Counted from the stretch's first letter, positions 18,287 through 28,230 are shown. The stretch is 64,000 nucleotides of DNA from Peribacillus folii (GCF_030271255.1 NZ_JASJOM010000007.1:283556-347555), one strand, 5' to 3'. The notes: generated by a model not told the origin, from the sequence alone. Program-made: numbers and translations.

Positions 18287-18619
18287 ATGGTAATCGTGAC
18301 GAATAGGATCAGAGTCAAAAAAGGGATGGGTGCAATTATGGCCCCAGGATTTACAGCACCAGGACCGCTTGATACGATGGAAGGTTTTGTGAAAGTGGAA
18401 GTTTTATTGACGCAGAATTTGACGGATTATGATGAACTGAGCGTCAATATGTACTGGGAGAACCTCGATAATTTCACTGCTTGGAGAAATAGTGATGCAT
18501 TCAGAGCCGCACATAAACGGCCTGAGCCAAGTTCCGATTCAGCAAAAAAAGAATCGCCGATCCTCGGCAGCGAGCTTACTACATATGAAGTGGCCTCGGT
18601 CAAGGAAATCGCGAAATAA
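18287..18619 (+). CDS. hmoA: Haem-degrading monooxygenase, HmoA/IsdG family
   Basis: Small ABM-fold dimeric enzyme that oxidatively opens haem and releases iron. The 110-residue length and MVIVTNRIRVKKG start match Bacillus HmoA. The haem-contacting Asn6 and the conserved WENLDNFTAWRNSDAFRAAH stretch (Trp and His of the IsdG signature) are present. AAAGGAGAGC precedes the ATG. It stands alone between the dbpA promoter region and a strong terminator. The gene could complement the siderophore operon in iron supply, but I see no Fur box upstream. HmoB, which is longer, is the less likely assignment. Confidence 0.83.
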   Translation: MVIVTNRIRVKKGMGAIMAPGFTAPGPLDTMEGFVKVEVLLTQNLTDYDELSVNMYWENLDNFTAWRNSDAFRAAHKRPEPSSDSAKKESPILGSELTTYEVASVKEIAK

Positions 18620-18628
18620 AACTATGGC

Positions 18629-18660
18629 AAAGAGGCCGCTCGTGAAGCAGCCTCTTTTTC
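18629..18660 (+). terminator. Terminator after hmoA
   Basis: AAAGAGGC and GCCTCTTT pair across a 13-base interior, followed by a T-rich tail. Confidence 0.8.
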
Positions 18661-18673
18661 TATTTCAAAAAAA

Positions 18674-19741
18674 TTATTGCGCCTTCGCTTTCTTGATCTG
18701 CTTGCTTCGCAGCTGTCCGCAGGCTGCATCAATATCCGTTCCATGCTCCTGGCGGATTTTACAATTGACGCCACTCTTTTTCAACGTATCATAGAAAGCG
18801 AGAACGGACTCTTTTTCACTTCTTTGGTATTGACTATGCTCATCCACAGGATTATATGGAATCAGGTTGACATAGAGGCGATGCTTTTTATCCTCCAGAA
18901 GATCGGCAAGCTGTTCGGCTTCTTCCTTATGATCATTCACATCCTTCAAAAGGATGTATTCAATCGTAATTCTCCGATTCGTTTTTTCCAAATAATAATC
19001 AAGTGATTTCATCAATTTTTCAATTGGAATTGCCCGGTTGATTTTCATGATTCGTGTCCTAAGTTCGTTATTAGGTGCATGCAGGGAGATGGCCAGATTC
19101 ACCTGTAATTGCATATCAGTGAATTCATAAATCTTATTGGCAAGGCCGCTCGTCGAAACGGTAATGCGCCTGCCGGCGATGGCGAGACCCTTATGATCCA
19201 TGAGTACCCTTAAAAAGTCGTTCATGTTTTCGAAGTTATCAAACGGCTCTCCAATGCCCATCACCACTACATGGCTGACGAGATCCTTTTGCTCCAGTTG
19301 ATCGAGATGCAGCTGGACGTTCATGATTTGCTCCACTATTTCCCCGCTGGATAGATCTCGGCTTTTCGCCAATAAACCACTGGCACAGAAACTGCAGCCG
19401 ATATTGCAGCCAACCTGGGTGGTGACGCACACCGATATCCCATATTTATGCCGCATCATAACGGTTTCGATAAGGTTCCCATCCTGCAATTTAAACAGGA
19501 ATTTGATTGTGCCGTCAGCTGACTCCTGCTTAACATGCTCATTCAAGGTCTGGATCGAAAAGTGCTCCTTCAGCAGTTGGATACATTCTTGATTAACATC
19601 CGTCATTTCAGAAAAGCTCGTAACACGAGTCCGGTATAGCCACTCCCAGACCTGCTGTGCCCTGAATTTCCTATGGCCATGTTCCAAAAGCCATGCTGTC
19701 AATTGTTCAAAGGTTAAACCATAGATCGAATTTTTCTTCAT
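18674..19741 (-). CDS. RlmN-like radical SAM 23S rRNA (adenine-C2) methyltransferase
   Basis: RlmN/Cfr-family enzyme that C2-methylates A2503 of 23S rRNA (and A37 of some tRNAs for RlmN). The 355-aa protein has the RlmN N-terminal domain ([17 protein letters not shown]), [12 protein letters not shown] with catalytic Glu92, and the 4Fe-4S cluster motif C112-x3-C116-x2-C119 in [26 protein letters not shown] and C-terminal [11 protein letters not shown] with the reactive Cys341 are also present. Cluster-flanking residues ([16 protein letters not shown]) differ from the B. subtilis housekeeping RlmN as I remember it, so it may be a second paralogue. Length and N-terminus favour RlmN over Cfr. Confidence 0.85.
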   Translation of the reverse strand: MKKNSIYGLTFEQLTAWLLEHGHRKFRAQQVWEWLYRTRVTSFSEMTDVNQECIQLLKEHFSIQTLNEHVKQESADGTIKFLFKLQDGNLIETVMMRHKYGISVCVTTQVGCNIGCSFCASGLLAKSRDLSSGEIVEQIMNVQLHLDQLEQKDLVSHVVVMGIGEPFDNFENMNDFLRVLMDHKGLAIAGRRITVSTSGLANKIYEFTDMQLQVNLAISLHAPNNELRTRIMKINRAIPIEKLMKSLDYYLEKTNRRITIEYILLKDVNDHKEEAEQLADLLEDKKHRLYVNLIPYNPVDEHSQYQRSEKESVLAFYDTLKKSGVNCKIRQEHGTDIDAACGQLRSKQIKKAKAQ

Positions 19742-19812
19742 TTCTTACCCTCATTTCATTACATTAAAATATATTCGAACGACCCCTTTAGCCGTAAAAG
19801 CCATTCCTCGCC

Positions 19813-20292
19813 TCATTTATGATAGGGTTCATTTCTGTTTATCCTAAAGGCCCGATAGATCTGTTCCAATAATACCAATTTCATCAATTGATGCGGAAAG
19901 GTCATTTTAGAGAAGGAAAGTGCATAATCACTTCTTGCTATCACCTCGGTGCCTAGCCCTAGCGAACCGCCAATGACGAAGGCTATCTTGCTTTTCCCAT
20001 AGGTGGCCAGCTGGTCGATATGAGTGGCCAGCTGCTCGGAGGTAAGCTGCTTCCCGCCGATCTCAAGCGTTATGACATAGGTGTCCTGGCTGATTTTAGC
20101 CAGGATACGTTCCCCTTCCCTTTGCTTTACGATCTCCATGTCCGCCGCACTCAGGTTCTCGGGTGCTTTTTCATCAGGAACTTCAACAAGTTCTATAGTA
20201 GCATAGGCGCTTAATCTTTTTGCATATTCAGCAATTCCTTGCTTTAAGTATTTTTCTTTTAGCTTGCCAACCGTCATGATCGTTATTTTCAT
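19813..20292 (-). CDS. rlmH: 23S rRNA pseudouridine-1915 N3-methyltransferase RlmH
   Basis: SPOUT-class methyltransferase acting on Psi1915 in helix 69 of assembled 70S ribosomes. The full 159-residue protein has the [19 protein letters not shown] start and the SAM-binding trefoil knot [13 protein letters not shown]. The invariant C-terminal tail [20 protein letters not shown] plus NRNEPYHK completes it. Its place left of htrA matches B. subtilis yydA. The ATG at 20292 follows AAAGTTAGAGGAT. Confidence 0.97.
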   Translation of the reverse strand: MKITIMTVGKLKEKYLKQGIAEYAKRLSAYATIELVEVPDEKAPENLSAADMEIVKQREGERILAKISQDTYVITLEIGGKQLTSEQLATHIDQLATYGKSKIAFVIGGSLGLGTEVIARSDYALSFSKMTFPHQLMKLVLLEQIYRAFRINRNEPYHK

Positions 20293-20432
20293 AAATATCC
20301 TCTAACTTTCCTTATGTTTTAGTATCAGTTGTAGGATTTGCCTACCTATTATCATACCTTACAGATGCCTATAAGCAAAACAAGCAAATCATTCCCAATT
20401 GGCAGGGTGGTCCCTATCCAACCAGCAGCATC

Positions 20433-20466
20433 AAAAAAACCGCTGACCCTAAAAGCCGGCAGCGGC
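20433..20466 (-). terminator. Terminator downstream of the CxxH/CxxC gene
   Basis: Minus-strand hairpin CCGCTG...CAGCGG followed by TTTTTTT (plus-strand A-run 20433-20439). It ends the small-gene transcript before rlmH. Between it and 20600 I see no gene. Confidence 0.75.
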
Positions 20467-20607
20467 AACCCATGTTCAGCAAGAAGTCCTTCGGTCAACT
20501 TTTGCCTTCCCATTCAAGTGCTTTATGGAAGATACTTGCACCCAACCTTATCCCCAGCCTTCATGAAATCAAACCAGGGAAAATGTTAAGAACAGGTTAC
20601 AAACATG

Positions 20608-20912
20608 TTATCCACAAAAGTTATCCACATATCCACATTTTCTATCCACATCTTGTATGGGAATATTAGTTCCCTACTAGATATATTGCCACGTTTCGAC
20701 AATATTCACAGGTTGTTGATAACTGTTTTTCTTCCGGAACCTGGGTTAAAACCGGATAGGTTTCACACTCGTACACCACTTCATCCAACGCCATTTCCAC
20801 GTGTTCCTGACAGCAATATAATTTCATTCCTCATTCCTCCCTTCCTATTCCTATTTCCAACAATGATTATCCACAAGGTGCGCAGCATCTGTAAATTCGA
20901 CATATATCCACA
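20608..20912. promoter_or_regulatory. DnaA-box cluster flanking the CxxH/CxxC gene
   Basis: Perfect TTATCCACA boxes lie at 20608-20616, 20621-20629 and 20867-20875. One-mismatch boxes lie at 20629-20637, 20642-20650 and 20904-20912 (and ATATTCACA at 20702-20710). All have the same orientation; four are packed into 43 bp. The density is far above chance and resembles the DnaA-box clusters known outside oriC in B. subtilis. Nearby genes are rlmH, the CxxH/CxxC gene and htrA. Confidence 0.75.
20666..20827 (-). CDS. CxxH/CxxC small protein (BA_5709 family)
   Basis: A 53-residue ORF starting MKLYCCQEHVEMALDEVV and containing TTCEYCRNVAIYLVGN. CCQEH and CEYC are the CxxH and CxxC motifs that define this small family, presumably a zinc site. 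The function is unknown. The ATG at 20827 has GGGAGG eight bases upstream, and a terminator lies downstream at 20433-20466. In Bacillus genomes as I recall them, this gene sits between htrA and rlmH, as here. Clusters of DnaA boxes lie immediately 5' and 3' of it. Confidence 0.87.
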   Translation of the reverse strand: MKLYCCQEHVEMALDEVVYECETYPVLTQVPEEKQLSTTCEYCRNVAIYLVGN

Positions 20913-20992
20913 GGTAATCGTATCAAAAAATAAAAAAAGCGCAAGAGAATATAAAGGACAGGAAGCAAAGCTGCCCCCTGTCCCCTTTCGTT

Positions 20993-22213
20993 TTATATTT
21001 CGCTGTTTGAAAGTGTGACTTCAGTCGATTCTTTCTTTCCATCACGGTAATATATGATTTTAACCTTATCGCCGATTTTCTTATCATTATAGAGGTATTT
21101 TCTTAGTTCCACGACATCATGGATTTCTTGATTGTCCATTCCAACGATGACGTCGAATTCCTTCAATCCTGCTTTAGATGCCGGAGAATTGCTTTGAACG
21201 CCGGTTATGGCAACACCTGCCGTCACTTTCTTCGGCAGTTTCAAAGTATTCTGCTGATGGTATTGTGAAATTTCTTCTACCGATGCCAAATTCACACCCA
21301 GGAATGCACGTTTCACTTCACCAAATTCCTCTATGTCATTAATGATCGGAATGACCGAATCGATCGGAATCGAAAGTCCGATTCCTTCCACTGCATTTTC
21401 GGCTATCTTCATCGAATTGATCCCGATGACCTGCCCTGACATATTTACGAGGGCCCCCCCGCTGTTGCCTGGGTTGATGGCTGCATCGGTCTGGATGACC
21501 TCCGCATTCCAATCCACTTGTCCGTCCTCATTGATGTCAACCTCTATCGTACGCTCCAAGCCGGATATGATTCCTTGCGTGATCGAACCGGAGAATTGGA
21601 GGCCAAGAGGATTACCAATGGCAATCACCGGCTCACCCGGCTTCAATTTTCCTGATTTCCCGAACTCTGCAATCGTTTTGATTTTGTCGCCATTCACGAC
21701 GATGACCGCTAAATCCGTCCACGGGTCGCTTCCTTGCAGCTTCGCAGGCAATTTGGTACCATCACTTAATGTCACTTCCAGCTCATTGGCCCCTTCAATA
21801 ACATGATTGTTCGTAACGATATAGGCCTTGCCGTCATCCTTTTTATAGACGACGCCCGAGCCCGTGCCGGCTTCGGCCGAACTGTCCTCAGCATTGCTTC
21901 CTTGGCCCCAGAAGTTCGTTTCCTGGATGTTGGTGATCCCGACCACTGCGTCACTTGCCTTATCGACGGCATCGGTGACAGCGCTGGTTACATCGACAGC
22001 AAGATTTTGCTGCGCTTGCTTCACAGGTCGGTCAGTTGTTGAGTTCTGCGTTGAGGTTTCACTATTCCTGTCATTAAGCAATCCGCTACCGGGAAATACC
22101 AATAATATAAGTAAAGCACCAATGATTGCGCCTCCCAAGCCCGTTAGAAAATAGCTTGCATGGCCTTTTTTCCGTTTATTTCGGTTCTCATCATGATCAT
22201 CATAATATCCCAA
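20993..22213 (-). CDS. htrC: HtrA-type membrane serine protease (HtrC/YyxA)
   Basis: Envelope quality-control protease with one N-terminal membrane anchor (about residues 22-41), a trypsin-like domain outside the membrane and a C-terminal PDZ domain. The catalytic triad is His137 (TNNHVIEGANE), Asp167 (WTDLAVI) and Ser251 (INPGNSGGALVN). The PDZ region (about 295-390) contains VAITGVQSNSPASKAGL and DVIVGMDNQEI. The 406-aa length and position next to walJ match B. subtilis htrC (yyxA/yycK), which lies just after the wal operon. Confidence 0.93.
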   Translation of the reverse strand: MGYYDDHDENRNKRKKGHASYFLTGLGGAIIGALLILLVFPGSGLLNDRNSETSTQNSTTDRPVKQAQQNLAVDVTSAVTDAVDKASDAVVGITNIQETNFWGQGSNAEDSSAEAGTGSGVVYKKDDGKAYIVTNNHVIEGANELEVTLSDGTKLPAKLQGSDPWTDLAVIVVNGDKIKTIAEFGKSGKLKPGEPVIAIGNPLGLQFSGSITQGIISGLERTIEVDINEDGQVDWNAEVIQTDAAINPGNSGGALVNMSGQVIGINSMKIAENAVEGIGLSIPIDSVIPIINDIEEFGEVKRAFLGVNLASVEEISQYHQQNTLKLPKKVTAGVAITGVQSNSPASKAGLKEFDVIVGMDNQEIHDVVELRKYLYNDKKIGDKVKIIYYRDGKKESTEVTLSNSEI

Positions 22214-22482
22214 TACCGCTTCACCCTCTCATTTTAGGAAATGAATAATAGCCATTCTATTGTTTGGTATCCTCCCTCAATTATACTCAATTACCGAATT
22301 TTTTCTAAAAAAATGTACCTATAATTCAAGATGAAGGTAATTACTGAGGGCAGCCGTTTTTCCTGCACTTATACAGTTCTAACCAAACGTTACCCCAATT
22401 AAACCAGCTTATAACTTTATGAATGGAATTTTCGGCATGAAAAAAAGGAATGAACGAGGCTTTCCCCATCCATCCCTTTCCT

Positions 22483-23277
22483 TTATAACGTAACGAGTTC
22501 GGTTGGCCTTTTCGGGTCAGTATCGTATAAGGAAAATTGCTCCCCGACGATTATGCCCTTTGTCTTCAAGGTCTGCTCCACCGACATCCTTGCTAAATCC
22601 TTCATATTGTTATCAAGGCTTAAGTGGGCCAGGTAAATGCGTTTCGTCTTATCACCGGCAACCTCACCCATCGCAAGAGCTGCATCTTCATTGCAAACAT
22701 GTCCAACATCACTTAAAATCCGGCGCTTGATGCTCCATGGATATTTCCCCATCCTTAGCATCGAAACATCGTGATTGCTTTCAAATACATAAGCATCGGC
22801 ATTCGAGATGATCCCTTTCATCCGATCGCTTACATAACCTGTATCCGTAATGACCGCCAGCTTTTTACCTTCATGATGGAAGACATAAAACATTGGCTCT
22901 GCAGCATCGTGCGAGACACCAAATGACTCTATATCAAGACTGCCGAACGTTTTGACTTGCTCCATCTCAAAAGTGAACTTTTGCTCGGTGGCAATCTCGC
23001 CGATCGAGCGTTCCATGGCATTCCAAGTCTTGGCGTTCGCATATATCGGAAGCTTATGTTTCCTGGCGACAACGCCCAGCCCCTTAATATGGTCGCTATG
23101 TTCATGGGTAACCAGGATTCCGGATAGTTTCGACATATCACGCCCTATATCCTGGAACAATGCTTCCATCGCCTTGCCGCTTAATCCGGCATCGACAAGA
23201 AAGGATTGATCCTCCGTTTCCACGAAAAAGGCATTTCCCGTACTCCCGCTGGCGAGAACACTAAAATGCATCGTCAT
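22483..23277 (-). CDS. walJ: MBL-fold metallo-hydrolase WalJ (YycJ)
   Basis: Metallo-beta-lactamase-fold protein encoded in the walRK operon; B. subtilis YycJ is linked to coordination of cell-wall and DNA metabolism, and related proteins are 5'-3' exonucleases. The 264-aa protein has [12 protein letters not shown], the metal motif [33 protein letters not shown] and the late [11 protein letters not shown] and [10 protein letters not shown]. It is the last gene of the operon, starting six bases after walI. The ATG at 23277 is followed two codons later by a second ATG; either could be used. Confidence 0.92.
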   Translation of the reverse strand: MTMHFSVLASGSTGNAFFVETEDQSFLVDAGLSGKAMEALFQDIGRDMSKLSGILVTHEHSDHIKGLGVVARKHKLPIYANAKTWNAMERSIGEIATEQKFTFEMEQVKTFGSLDIESFGVSHDAAEPMFYVFHHEGKKLAVITDTGYVSDRMKGIISNADAYVFESNHDVSMLRMGKYPWSIKRRILSDVGHVCNEDAALAMGEVAGDKTKRIYLAHLSLDNNMKDLARMSVEQTLKTKGIIVGEQFSLYDTDPKRPTELVTL

Positions 23278-23283
23278 CTATAC

Positions 23284-24081
23284 TCACTCCAGTATTTTTT
23301 CTTCAGTATTTAATTCAATGACCTCTCCGTCAAAAGCGTTCACGAAGAGATCCGTTTCATCATCAAGGACCACCCACCAAGTCGGCACCAGTAAATGGGA
23401 CATGGATGTCGTCTGCAGCGAATTATAAAACCCCAGTTTAACATTCGTGACTTTGCTTTTCGGAACAATATCACGATTATCATACAAAGCCTCAATGGCT
23501 TTCAAAGGAGTCACCAATTCTTTAGGTTTATTGAATTTTTCAATTCCCTCTAAATACATCTGTTCATAGGAGACGACTTCACCCTTTTTATTCAAATATA
23601 AGGTGACCTTCCCCTTACTGTTATTATAGAACATCTTTTTATCTGCCACTTGATAGCAGATGATGGTCTGGGTGATCTTGTCATAACTCCAAAAGCGATA
23701 CTCATTGCCATTCAATATATATTCTTTCAGGAATATATCCAGGTCTGCCTCATGGATATCCGCCTTCATGCCCACCGGTGTTTTAAAGGTGCCCACCAGT
23801 TTCTTACCATCTATGATCTTCGCTTTTTGATTTTTCAAGTACTGTATATCCTTCTTCTCGAACGTCTTGCTTTTCGCAATCAGGAATTGGTCCTTCAGCT
23901 TTTGCTTCGGAAGCTGGACCTCGATTGAAATATCATCTTCCTTCAAAAGCTCTTCGGTTGACGATTCCGCGAAATTCTCATATTGGTAGTCATTGATTTT
24001 TTCAAGGAATTGATAAAGAAGAAAGATATTCAAAACGAAGAACACCATGATGAATATTGACTTTGTATTATTCCAATCCAC
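23284..24081 (-). CDS. walI: WalK regulator WalI (YycI)
   Basis: Single-pass membrane protein that, with WalH, inhibits the WalK sensor kinase. Starting at the GTG at 24081 (read as MDWNNTKSIF, 265 aa) it has a membrane segment at about residues 7-25 and an extracytoplasmic YycH/YycI-fold domain ending TEEKILE. The GTG has GGAGG eight bases upstream and gives the family N-terminus, whereas an upstream ATG at 24159 would add 26 unrelated residues inside walH. It overlaps walH by 14 bp. Confidence 0.92.
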   Translation of the reverse strand: MDWNNTKSIFIMVFFVLNIFLLYQFLEKINDYQYENFAESSTEELLKEDDISIEVQLPKQKLKDQFLIAKSKTFEKKDIQYLKNQKAKIIDGKKLVGTFKTPVGMKADIHEADLDIFLKEYILNGNEYRFWSYDKITQTIICYQVADKKMFYNNSKGKVTLYLNKKGEVVSYEQMYLEGIEKFNKPKELVTPLKAIEALYDNRDIVPKSKVTNVKLGFYNSLQTTSMSHLLVPTWWVVLDDETDLFVNAFDGEVIELNTEEKILE

Positions 24082-25405
24082 TTTGATCGCCTCCCGTATC
24101 TCCTTCAAAAGGCACGATGAACCATTTATTGCCGATACGATAATACCAAGTCGGTTCAAGGGTGACTAAGGTGACCAGCTTGGAATCAAGGGATTTATCC
24201 AGTTTATACCCGATCGAGATGTCCTCCACATTCTTGAAATCGATATTATCCTTCGATTTCAACTGATCCAATACCTCCCTGCCGCTCGCTAATGTCTTCA
24301 GTGCTCCTTCTGACGGGAGAACCGAGGCAAGCGAAAAGTATGGACGTTCATAGCTATAAATCTCTTCCTTGCCCCAGATTTGTTCGATTTCAGTCATCCC
24401 GTATTCATTGAAGGCAGGATAACCGTTAACGAATAAACGGAATACCACCCGCTGCTCACTCTCCGACATATAGGCATATCGGTAATTGTTATCTTCCCAG
24501 CCAGCATGATCATTGATGAAATCTATGCTGTTTTGCAGAAGATCACTCGAACTGCCGAAAAACTTGTTTTTTTGTCCCGGGTTGATATAGGAAATCAGGT
24601 AATTTTCTTTATTGATCGTCATCAGCCTTGTGCCGTCCGTGTATTCATCGCCGACCGAAACCGATTCCTGGCGCACATACTTAGGAAAATTAAATAATGC
24701 ATTCTTCAGATTTGCTATATCCAAATTATCGATATAATACTGAAAGCTTTTAATCTCCACGGGGTTTTCCGGTACAAACAGCGTCCGTTTGCTGTTTATC
24801 ACCTCTGCCGCATATTCAGGATGCTCGTTGTAAGAACCCGTATAAAATTTATTCATGAAACCTTGTATTTTTTTAGAATCGACAATGCCCTGATAGATTT
24901 TCTCCTGGCCATATGAAACAAAATAAACGGCCGAATCATTTTCACCGATATCCCTTTGCTTTATGATGATCCGGTCAAAGGAAAAGGGAGGGACTTCCTT
25001 ATCGGTAATGTTCAATAACGTTTTAAAGATGGAAATCGGCACATCATCGGAAAATTGAATTTCGATCGATCCGTCTTCATGGACAAAATCATCGAATTTC
25101 CTCTGCAGCCTTTTGACAGATATCTCTTTGACATCGCTAAAGATCCATTGGGTATATTCCTTCTCCATCCTGCCTATTTCATTTGGGTCGGAGGTCTGAA
25201 AATGCCGTCCATTACCGTGAAATAGGACACTGACCGGTTTAATGACATCACTGACGATCTCCACATCGCTTTTTATCTTTATATAATCCGACGATTGACT
25301 CAATTGATCGTATTCAGGCTCATACGTCCAAATGCTCCAGGTCAAGAAAATGCTCGTCCCCACCAAAATAATCAGTATAATGCTTTTTGCCCGTTCAAAA
25401 TTCAT
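24068..25405 (-). CDS. walH: WalK regulator WalH (YycH)
   Basis: Membrane-anchored negative regulator of the essential WalK kinase, acting through transmembrane-helix contacts with WalK and WalI (established in B. subtilis). The 445-residue protein starts MNFERAKSIILIILVGTSIFL, with one hydrophobic segment at about 8-28, and the rest is extracytoplasmic. The ATG at 25405 overlaps the walK stop (ATGA), and an upstream TTG is less plausible. Confidence 0.92.
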   Translation of the reverse strand: MNFERAKSIILIILVGTSIFLTWSIWTYEPEYDQLSQSSDYIKIKSDVEIVSDVIKPVSVLFHGNGRHFQTSDPNEIGRMEKEYTQWIFSDVKEISVKRLQRKFDDFVHEDGSIEIQFSDDVPISIFKTLLNITDKEVPPFSFDRIIIKQRDIGENDSAVYFVSYGQEKIYQGIVDSKKIQGFMNKFYTGSYNEHPEYAAEVINSKRTLFVPENPVEIKSFQYYIDNLDIANLKNALFNFPKYVRQESVSVGDEYTDGTRLMTINKENYLISYINPGQKNKFFGSSSDLLQNSIDFINDHAGWEDNNYRYAYMSESEQRVVFRLFVNGYPAFNEYGMTEIEQIWGKEEIYSYERPYFSLASVLPSEGALKTLASGREVLDQLKSKDNIDFKNVEDISIGYKLDKSLDSKLVTLVTLEPTWYYRIGNKWFIVPFEGDTGGDQSGLE

Positions 25406-27234
25406 GACCAATCATCCTCTTCTTCCTGTTCGTAAGGAAGTGTAAAGAATACCGTAGTTCCTTTTCCATCCACACTTTCCGCCCAAATCTTCCCGCCATG
25501 CGCAACGACCATTTCTTTTGCGATCGCCAAGCCAAGACCGGTTCCGCCTAAGTTCCGTGCCCTTGCTTTGTCGACACGGTAGAATCTGTCGAAAATTTTA
25601 TCAATGACATTTTTCGGGATTCCCACTCCTTGATCTGTAATGCTTACGACTATAAATCCATCGGATGCTCTGGCACGGAAGGTCACTTGACCGCCTTCTG
25701 GCGAGTACTTTAATGAGTTCGAGATGACATTATAAAGAACCTGGGTAATCTTATCTTCATCGATGTCGACGAAATAAGCTTCTTTAGGCAAATCACGCTT
25801 GAACGTGATATCATCATTTTTCGTCATTTCGAATCGATCGATGATATGATCATAGAATTTGTTGAAATTCACCCAGCCCGTTTTAAGCCGGTAATCCTTA
25901 CTGTCCATTTTCGAAAGCTGCAGCAAATCATTGACAAGCCTGATCATTCGCTCCGTTTCATTTTGGGTGACACTAAGGAAGGATGGAGCGATTTCCTCGT
26001 CCTTCCATGCCCCTTCAGCCAATGCCTCCAGGTAGCTCCTCATGGTCGTAAGCGGGGTCCGCAGCTCATGTGATACGTTAGCAACGAATTCCCTGCGTTC
26101 ACTCTCGATTTTTTCCTGCTCGGTTATGTCATGCAAAACAGTAATCAAACCATTTACGAAGCCGGTTTCCTTTTGAATCACCGAAAAGTTCGCCCGCAAA
26201 ATGAATGGGCGATTCTTTTTGCTGTAATCAAGGATGACGGATTCCCGTTCTTCCAGTAAATCATCGAATTTATATTCTTCTTCAAGACCCAATACCTCAA
26301 TGATAGGCTGGTTCATGACGGCGTCACGCGAAATATTCAATAGCTGTGCCGCCGGTTCGTTGATCAAGTTCACCCGACCGCGCCTGTCCGTCGAAATCAC
26401 GCCGTCCGTCATATTGGTCAGGACGGATGATAGCTTGCGCCGCTCCCCTTCCGTACTTGATTGCGACTCTTGAAGTTTTTTGGTCAAATTATTGAAGGTG
26501 ACAGCAAGCTGACCAATTTCGTCATCACCATATACCCTGACTTTTCGCGAGAAATTCCCTTTCGACATCACCAGGGCCTGTTTTCTCATATCCGACATTG
26601 GACGGGTGATCGTTCGTGCAAGCAGGATGCCCAAGATGGCGGTTATGACCAAGGCAATGGCCGTTCCCGTCATGAAGATGCTATTGATCTCATCCATCTG
26701 CTCAAACACATTCTCCATCTCGGCTATGACATACACGGCCCCGATGACCTCGCCATTTGCTTCAATTGGTGTCGAAAGCACCCAGAGCCTTCTGCCCGTC
26801 TTAAGATCGCGGAAAACGTCACTATCTTCTTTCCCATAAATGAGCGTATTCTTGATGAGGACCTCTGTTGTCTTTTTCCCGACAATATCCTGTTTACTTC
26901 GATCAGATGTTCCGATCACCCTTCTGCTGCGGGTGTCGATGACACGGACCTCGGAAATATCATTGGATGAATTATCCCGGTCCTTCAGGATCGTTTCAAT
27001 GGCTTCTTCGAGAGTTGGGTCTTCCTCCCCCCTCTCCTGTTCCATTTCTTCACCTATGCTATAGGTCAGGAGGTTAACATGGCCCTTTATCGATTTCGTA
27101 AAATTCCCGACAAGATTTTCTTCCAATTCGCCAACAAAATATACCCCGATTATTTGCATTGCCACGAAGATGAGCAACACATAAATCAGAACAAATTTAA
27201 AATGGATGGAGCGAAAAAAACCAACCTTTTTCAT
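25402..27234 (-). CDS. walK: Essential cell-wall sensor histidine kinase WalK (YycG)
   Basis: Sensor kinase that adjusts autolysin expression to cell-wall growth through WalR. The 610-aa protein is ordered as TM1 (about 13-33), extracellular Cache-type domain, TM2 (about 185-205), HAMP (206-258), PAS (265-370) and HisKA with phospho-acceptor His389 in FVANVSHELRTPL. HATPase follows, with NVISNSLKYSPEGG, DQGVGIP and GTGLGLAIAKEM. It starts five bases after the walR stop. All catalytic boxes are intact. Confidence 0.97.
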   Translation of the reverse strand: MKKVGFFRSIHFKFVLIYVLLIFVAMQIIGVYFVGELEENLVGNFTKSIKGHVNLLTYSIGEEMEQERGEEDPTLEEAIETILKDRDNSSNDISEVRVIDTRSRRVIGTSDRSKQDIVGKKTTEVLIKNTLIYGKEDSDVFRDLKTGRRLWVLSTPIEANGEVIGAVYVIAEMENVFEQMDEINSIFMTGTAIALVITAILGILLARTITRPMSDMRKQALVMSKGNFSRKVRVYGDDEIGQLAVTFNNLTKKLQESQSSTEGERRKLSSVLTNMTDGVISTDRRGRVNLINEPAAQLLNISRDAVMNQPIIEVLGLEEEYKFDDLLEERESVILDYSKKNRPFILRANFSVIQKETGFVNGLITVLHDITEQEKIESERREFVANVSHELRTPLTTMRSYLEALAEGAWKDEEIAPSFLSVTQNETERMIRLVNDLLQLSKMDSKDYRLKTGWVNFNKFYDHIIDRFEMTKNDDITFKRDLPKEAYFVDIDEDKITQVLYNVISNSLKYSPEGGQVTFRARASDGFIVVSITDQGVGIPKNVIDKIFDRFYRVDKARARNLGGTGLGLAIAKEMVVAHGGKIWAESVDGKGTTVFFTLPYEQEEEDDWS

Positions 27235-27239
27235 AAGTA

Positions 27240-27950
27240 CTACTCCTGTTCAGGGTTACGCAGGTAATAACCGACCCCTCTTCTAGTTACAATCCAGCCT
27301 GGATGGCTTGGATTGTCTTCAATCTTCTCGCGAAGACGTCTGACCGTTACATCGACGGTCCGTACATCGCCAAAGTAATCATAGCCCCAAACAGTTTGCA
27401 ATAAGTGCTCCCTTGTCATGACCTGTCCGATATGCTTTGCCAAATAATGAAGCAATTCGAACTCACGGTGAGTCAATTCAATCGTATCTCCCCGCTTTGA
27501 TACCACATAGGCATCCGGGTGGATCGTAAGCGTTCCTATCGTGATTTCCTTCGGTTCGTTAGCATCTTGATCAGGGACAGGGACAGCTTGCTGACGCCTT
27601 AAGTTCGCTTTGACGCGGGCGATTATTTCCCGGGTACTAAACGGTTTCGTCACATAGTCATCTGCACCAAGCTCCAGGCCCAGGACTTTATCAATCTCTG
27701 AATCCTTGGCAGTCAGCATGATGATCGGCGTTTCATACTTCTTCCTTACTTCCCTGCAAACCTCCATGCCATCGCGCTGCGGCAGCATGATATCGAGCAA
27801 GATCAAATCAGGCTGGCGTTCTTCCACCATTTTGAGCGCTTCGTTGCCATCATACGCACAAAAAACCTCATAGCCCTCTTTTTTCAGATTGAATTGCAGT
27901 ATATCAGCAATTGGCTTTTCATCGTCCACTACCAAAATTTTCTTATCCAT
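27240..27950 (-). CDS. walR: Essential response regulator WalR (YycF)
   Basis: OmpR-family regulator phosphorylated by WalK; it controls cell-wall hydrolase genes. The 236-aa protein has acidic Asp9 and Asp10, phospho-acceptor Asp53 ([13 protein letters not shown]), the receiver Lys in [10 protein letters not shown], and a C-terminal winged helix with [22 protein letters not shown] and [16 protein letters not shown]. It is the first gene of the wal operon. In the 280-bp upstream gap a TATAAT (28126-28131, minus strand) with a weak -35 is a possible promoter. Confidence 0.97.
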   Translation of the reverse strand: MDKKILVVDDEKPIADILQFNLKKEGYEVFCAYDGNEALKMVEERQPDLILLDIMLPQRDGMEVCREVRKKYETPIIMLTAKDSEIDKVLGLELGADDYVTKPFSTREIIARVKANLRRQQAVPVPDQDANEPKEITIGTLTIHPDAYVVSKRGDTIELTHREFELLHYLAKHIGQVMTREHLLQTVWGYDYFGDVRTVDVTVRRLREKIEDNPSHPGWIVTRRGVGYYLRNPEQE

Positions 27951-28230
27951 ATGTTTAGCTCCTTTTTAATAACTAACCTGAATCTATTAAAAACCGCGTC
28001 CTTATCCGGGACTTTTATCCACTTTTCCTTCTGCCTGCACCAATCTAGCATCCTGGGTCAACAAAAGTTTTATTTATATACCCAATAAACAGGCCAGAAC
28101 ACCTCAATGAAAGCAAATTCTATCTATTATACTTTATCATTTTATAGGCATTAAATCACCTTTTTCCTATTATTCTCATCCATGAAGGAAGCAGAAGAAG
28201 CCTTCGAATATTTTCGAAGACTTTCATCAA

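Noticed and set aside
20338..20589. 83-codon plus-strand open frame downstream of the CxxH/CxxC gene
   Set aside because: It crosses a clear minus-strand terminator and lacks a ribosome site; composition looks non-coding.
27621..27640. Possible Noc-binding half-site ATTTCCCGGG inside walR
   Set aside because: Only one half of the palindrome matches, and the position is coding sequence; not distinguishable from chance.
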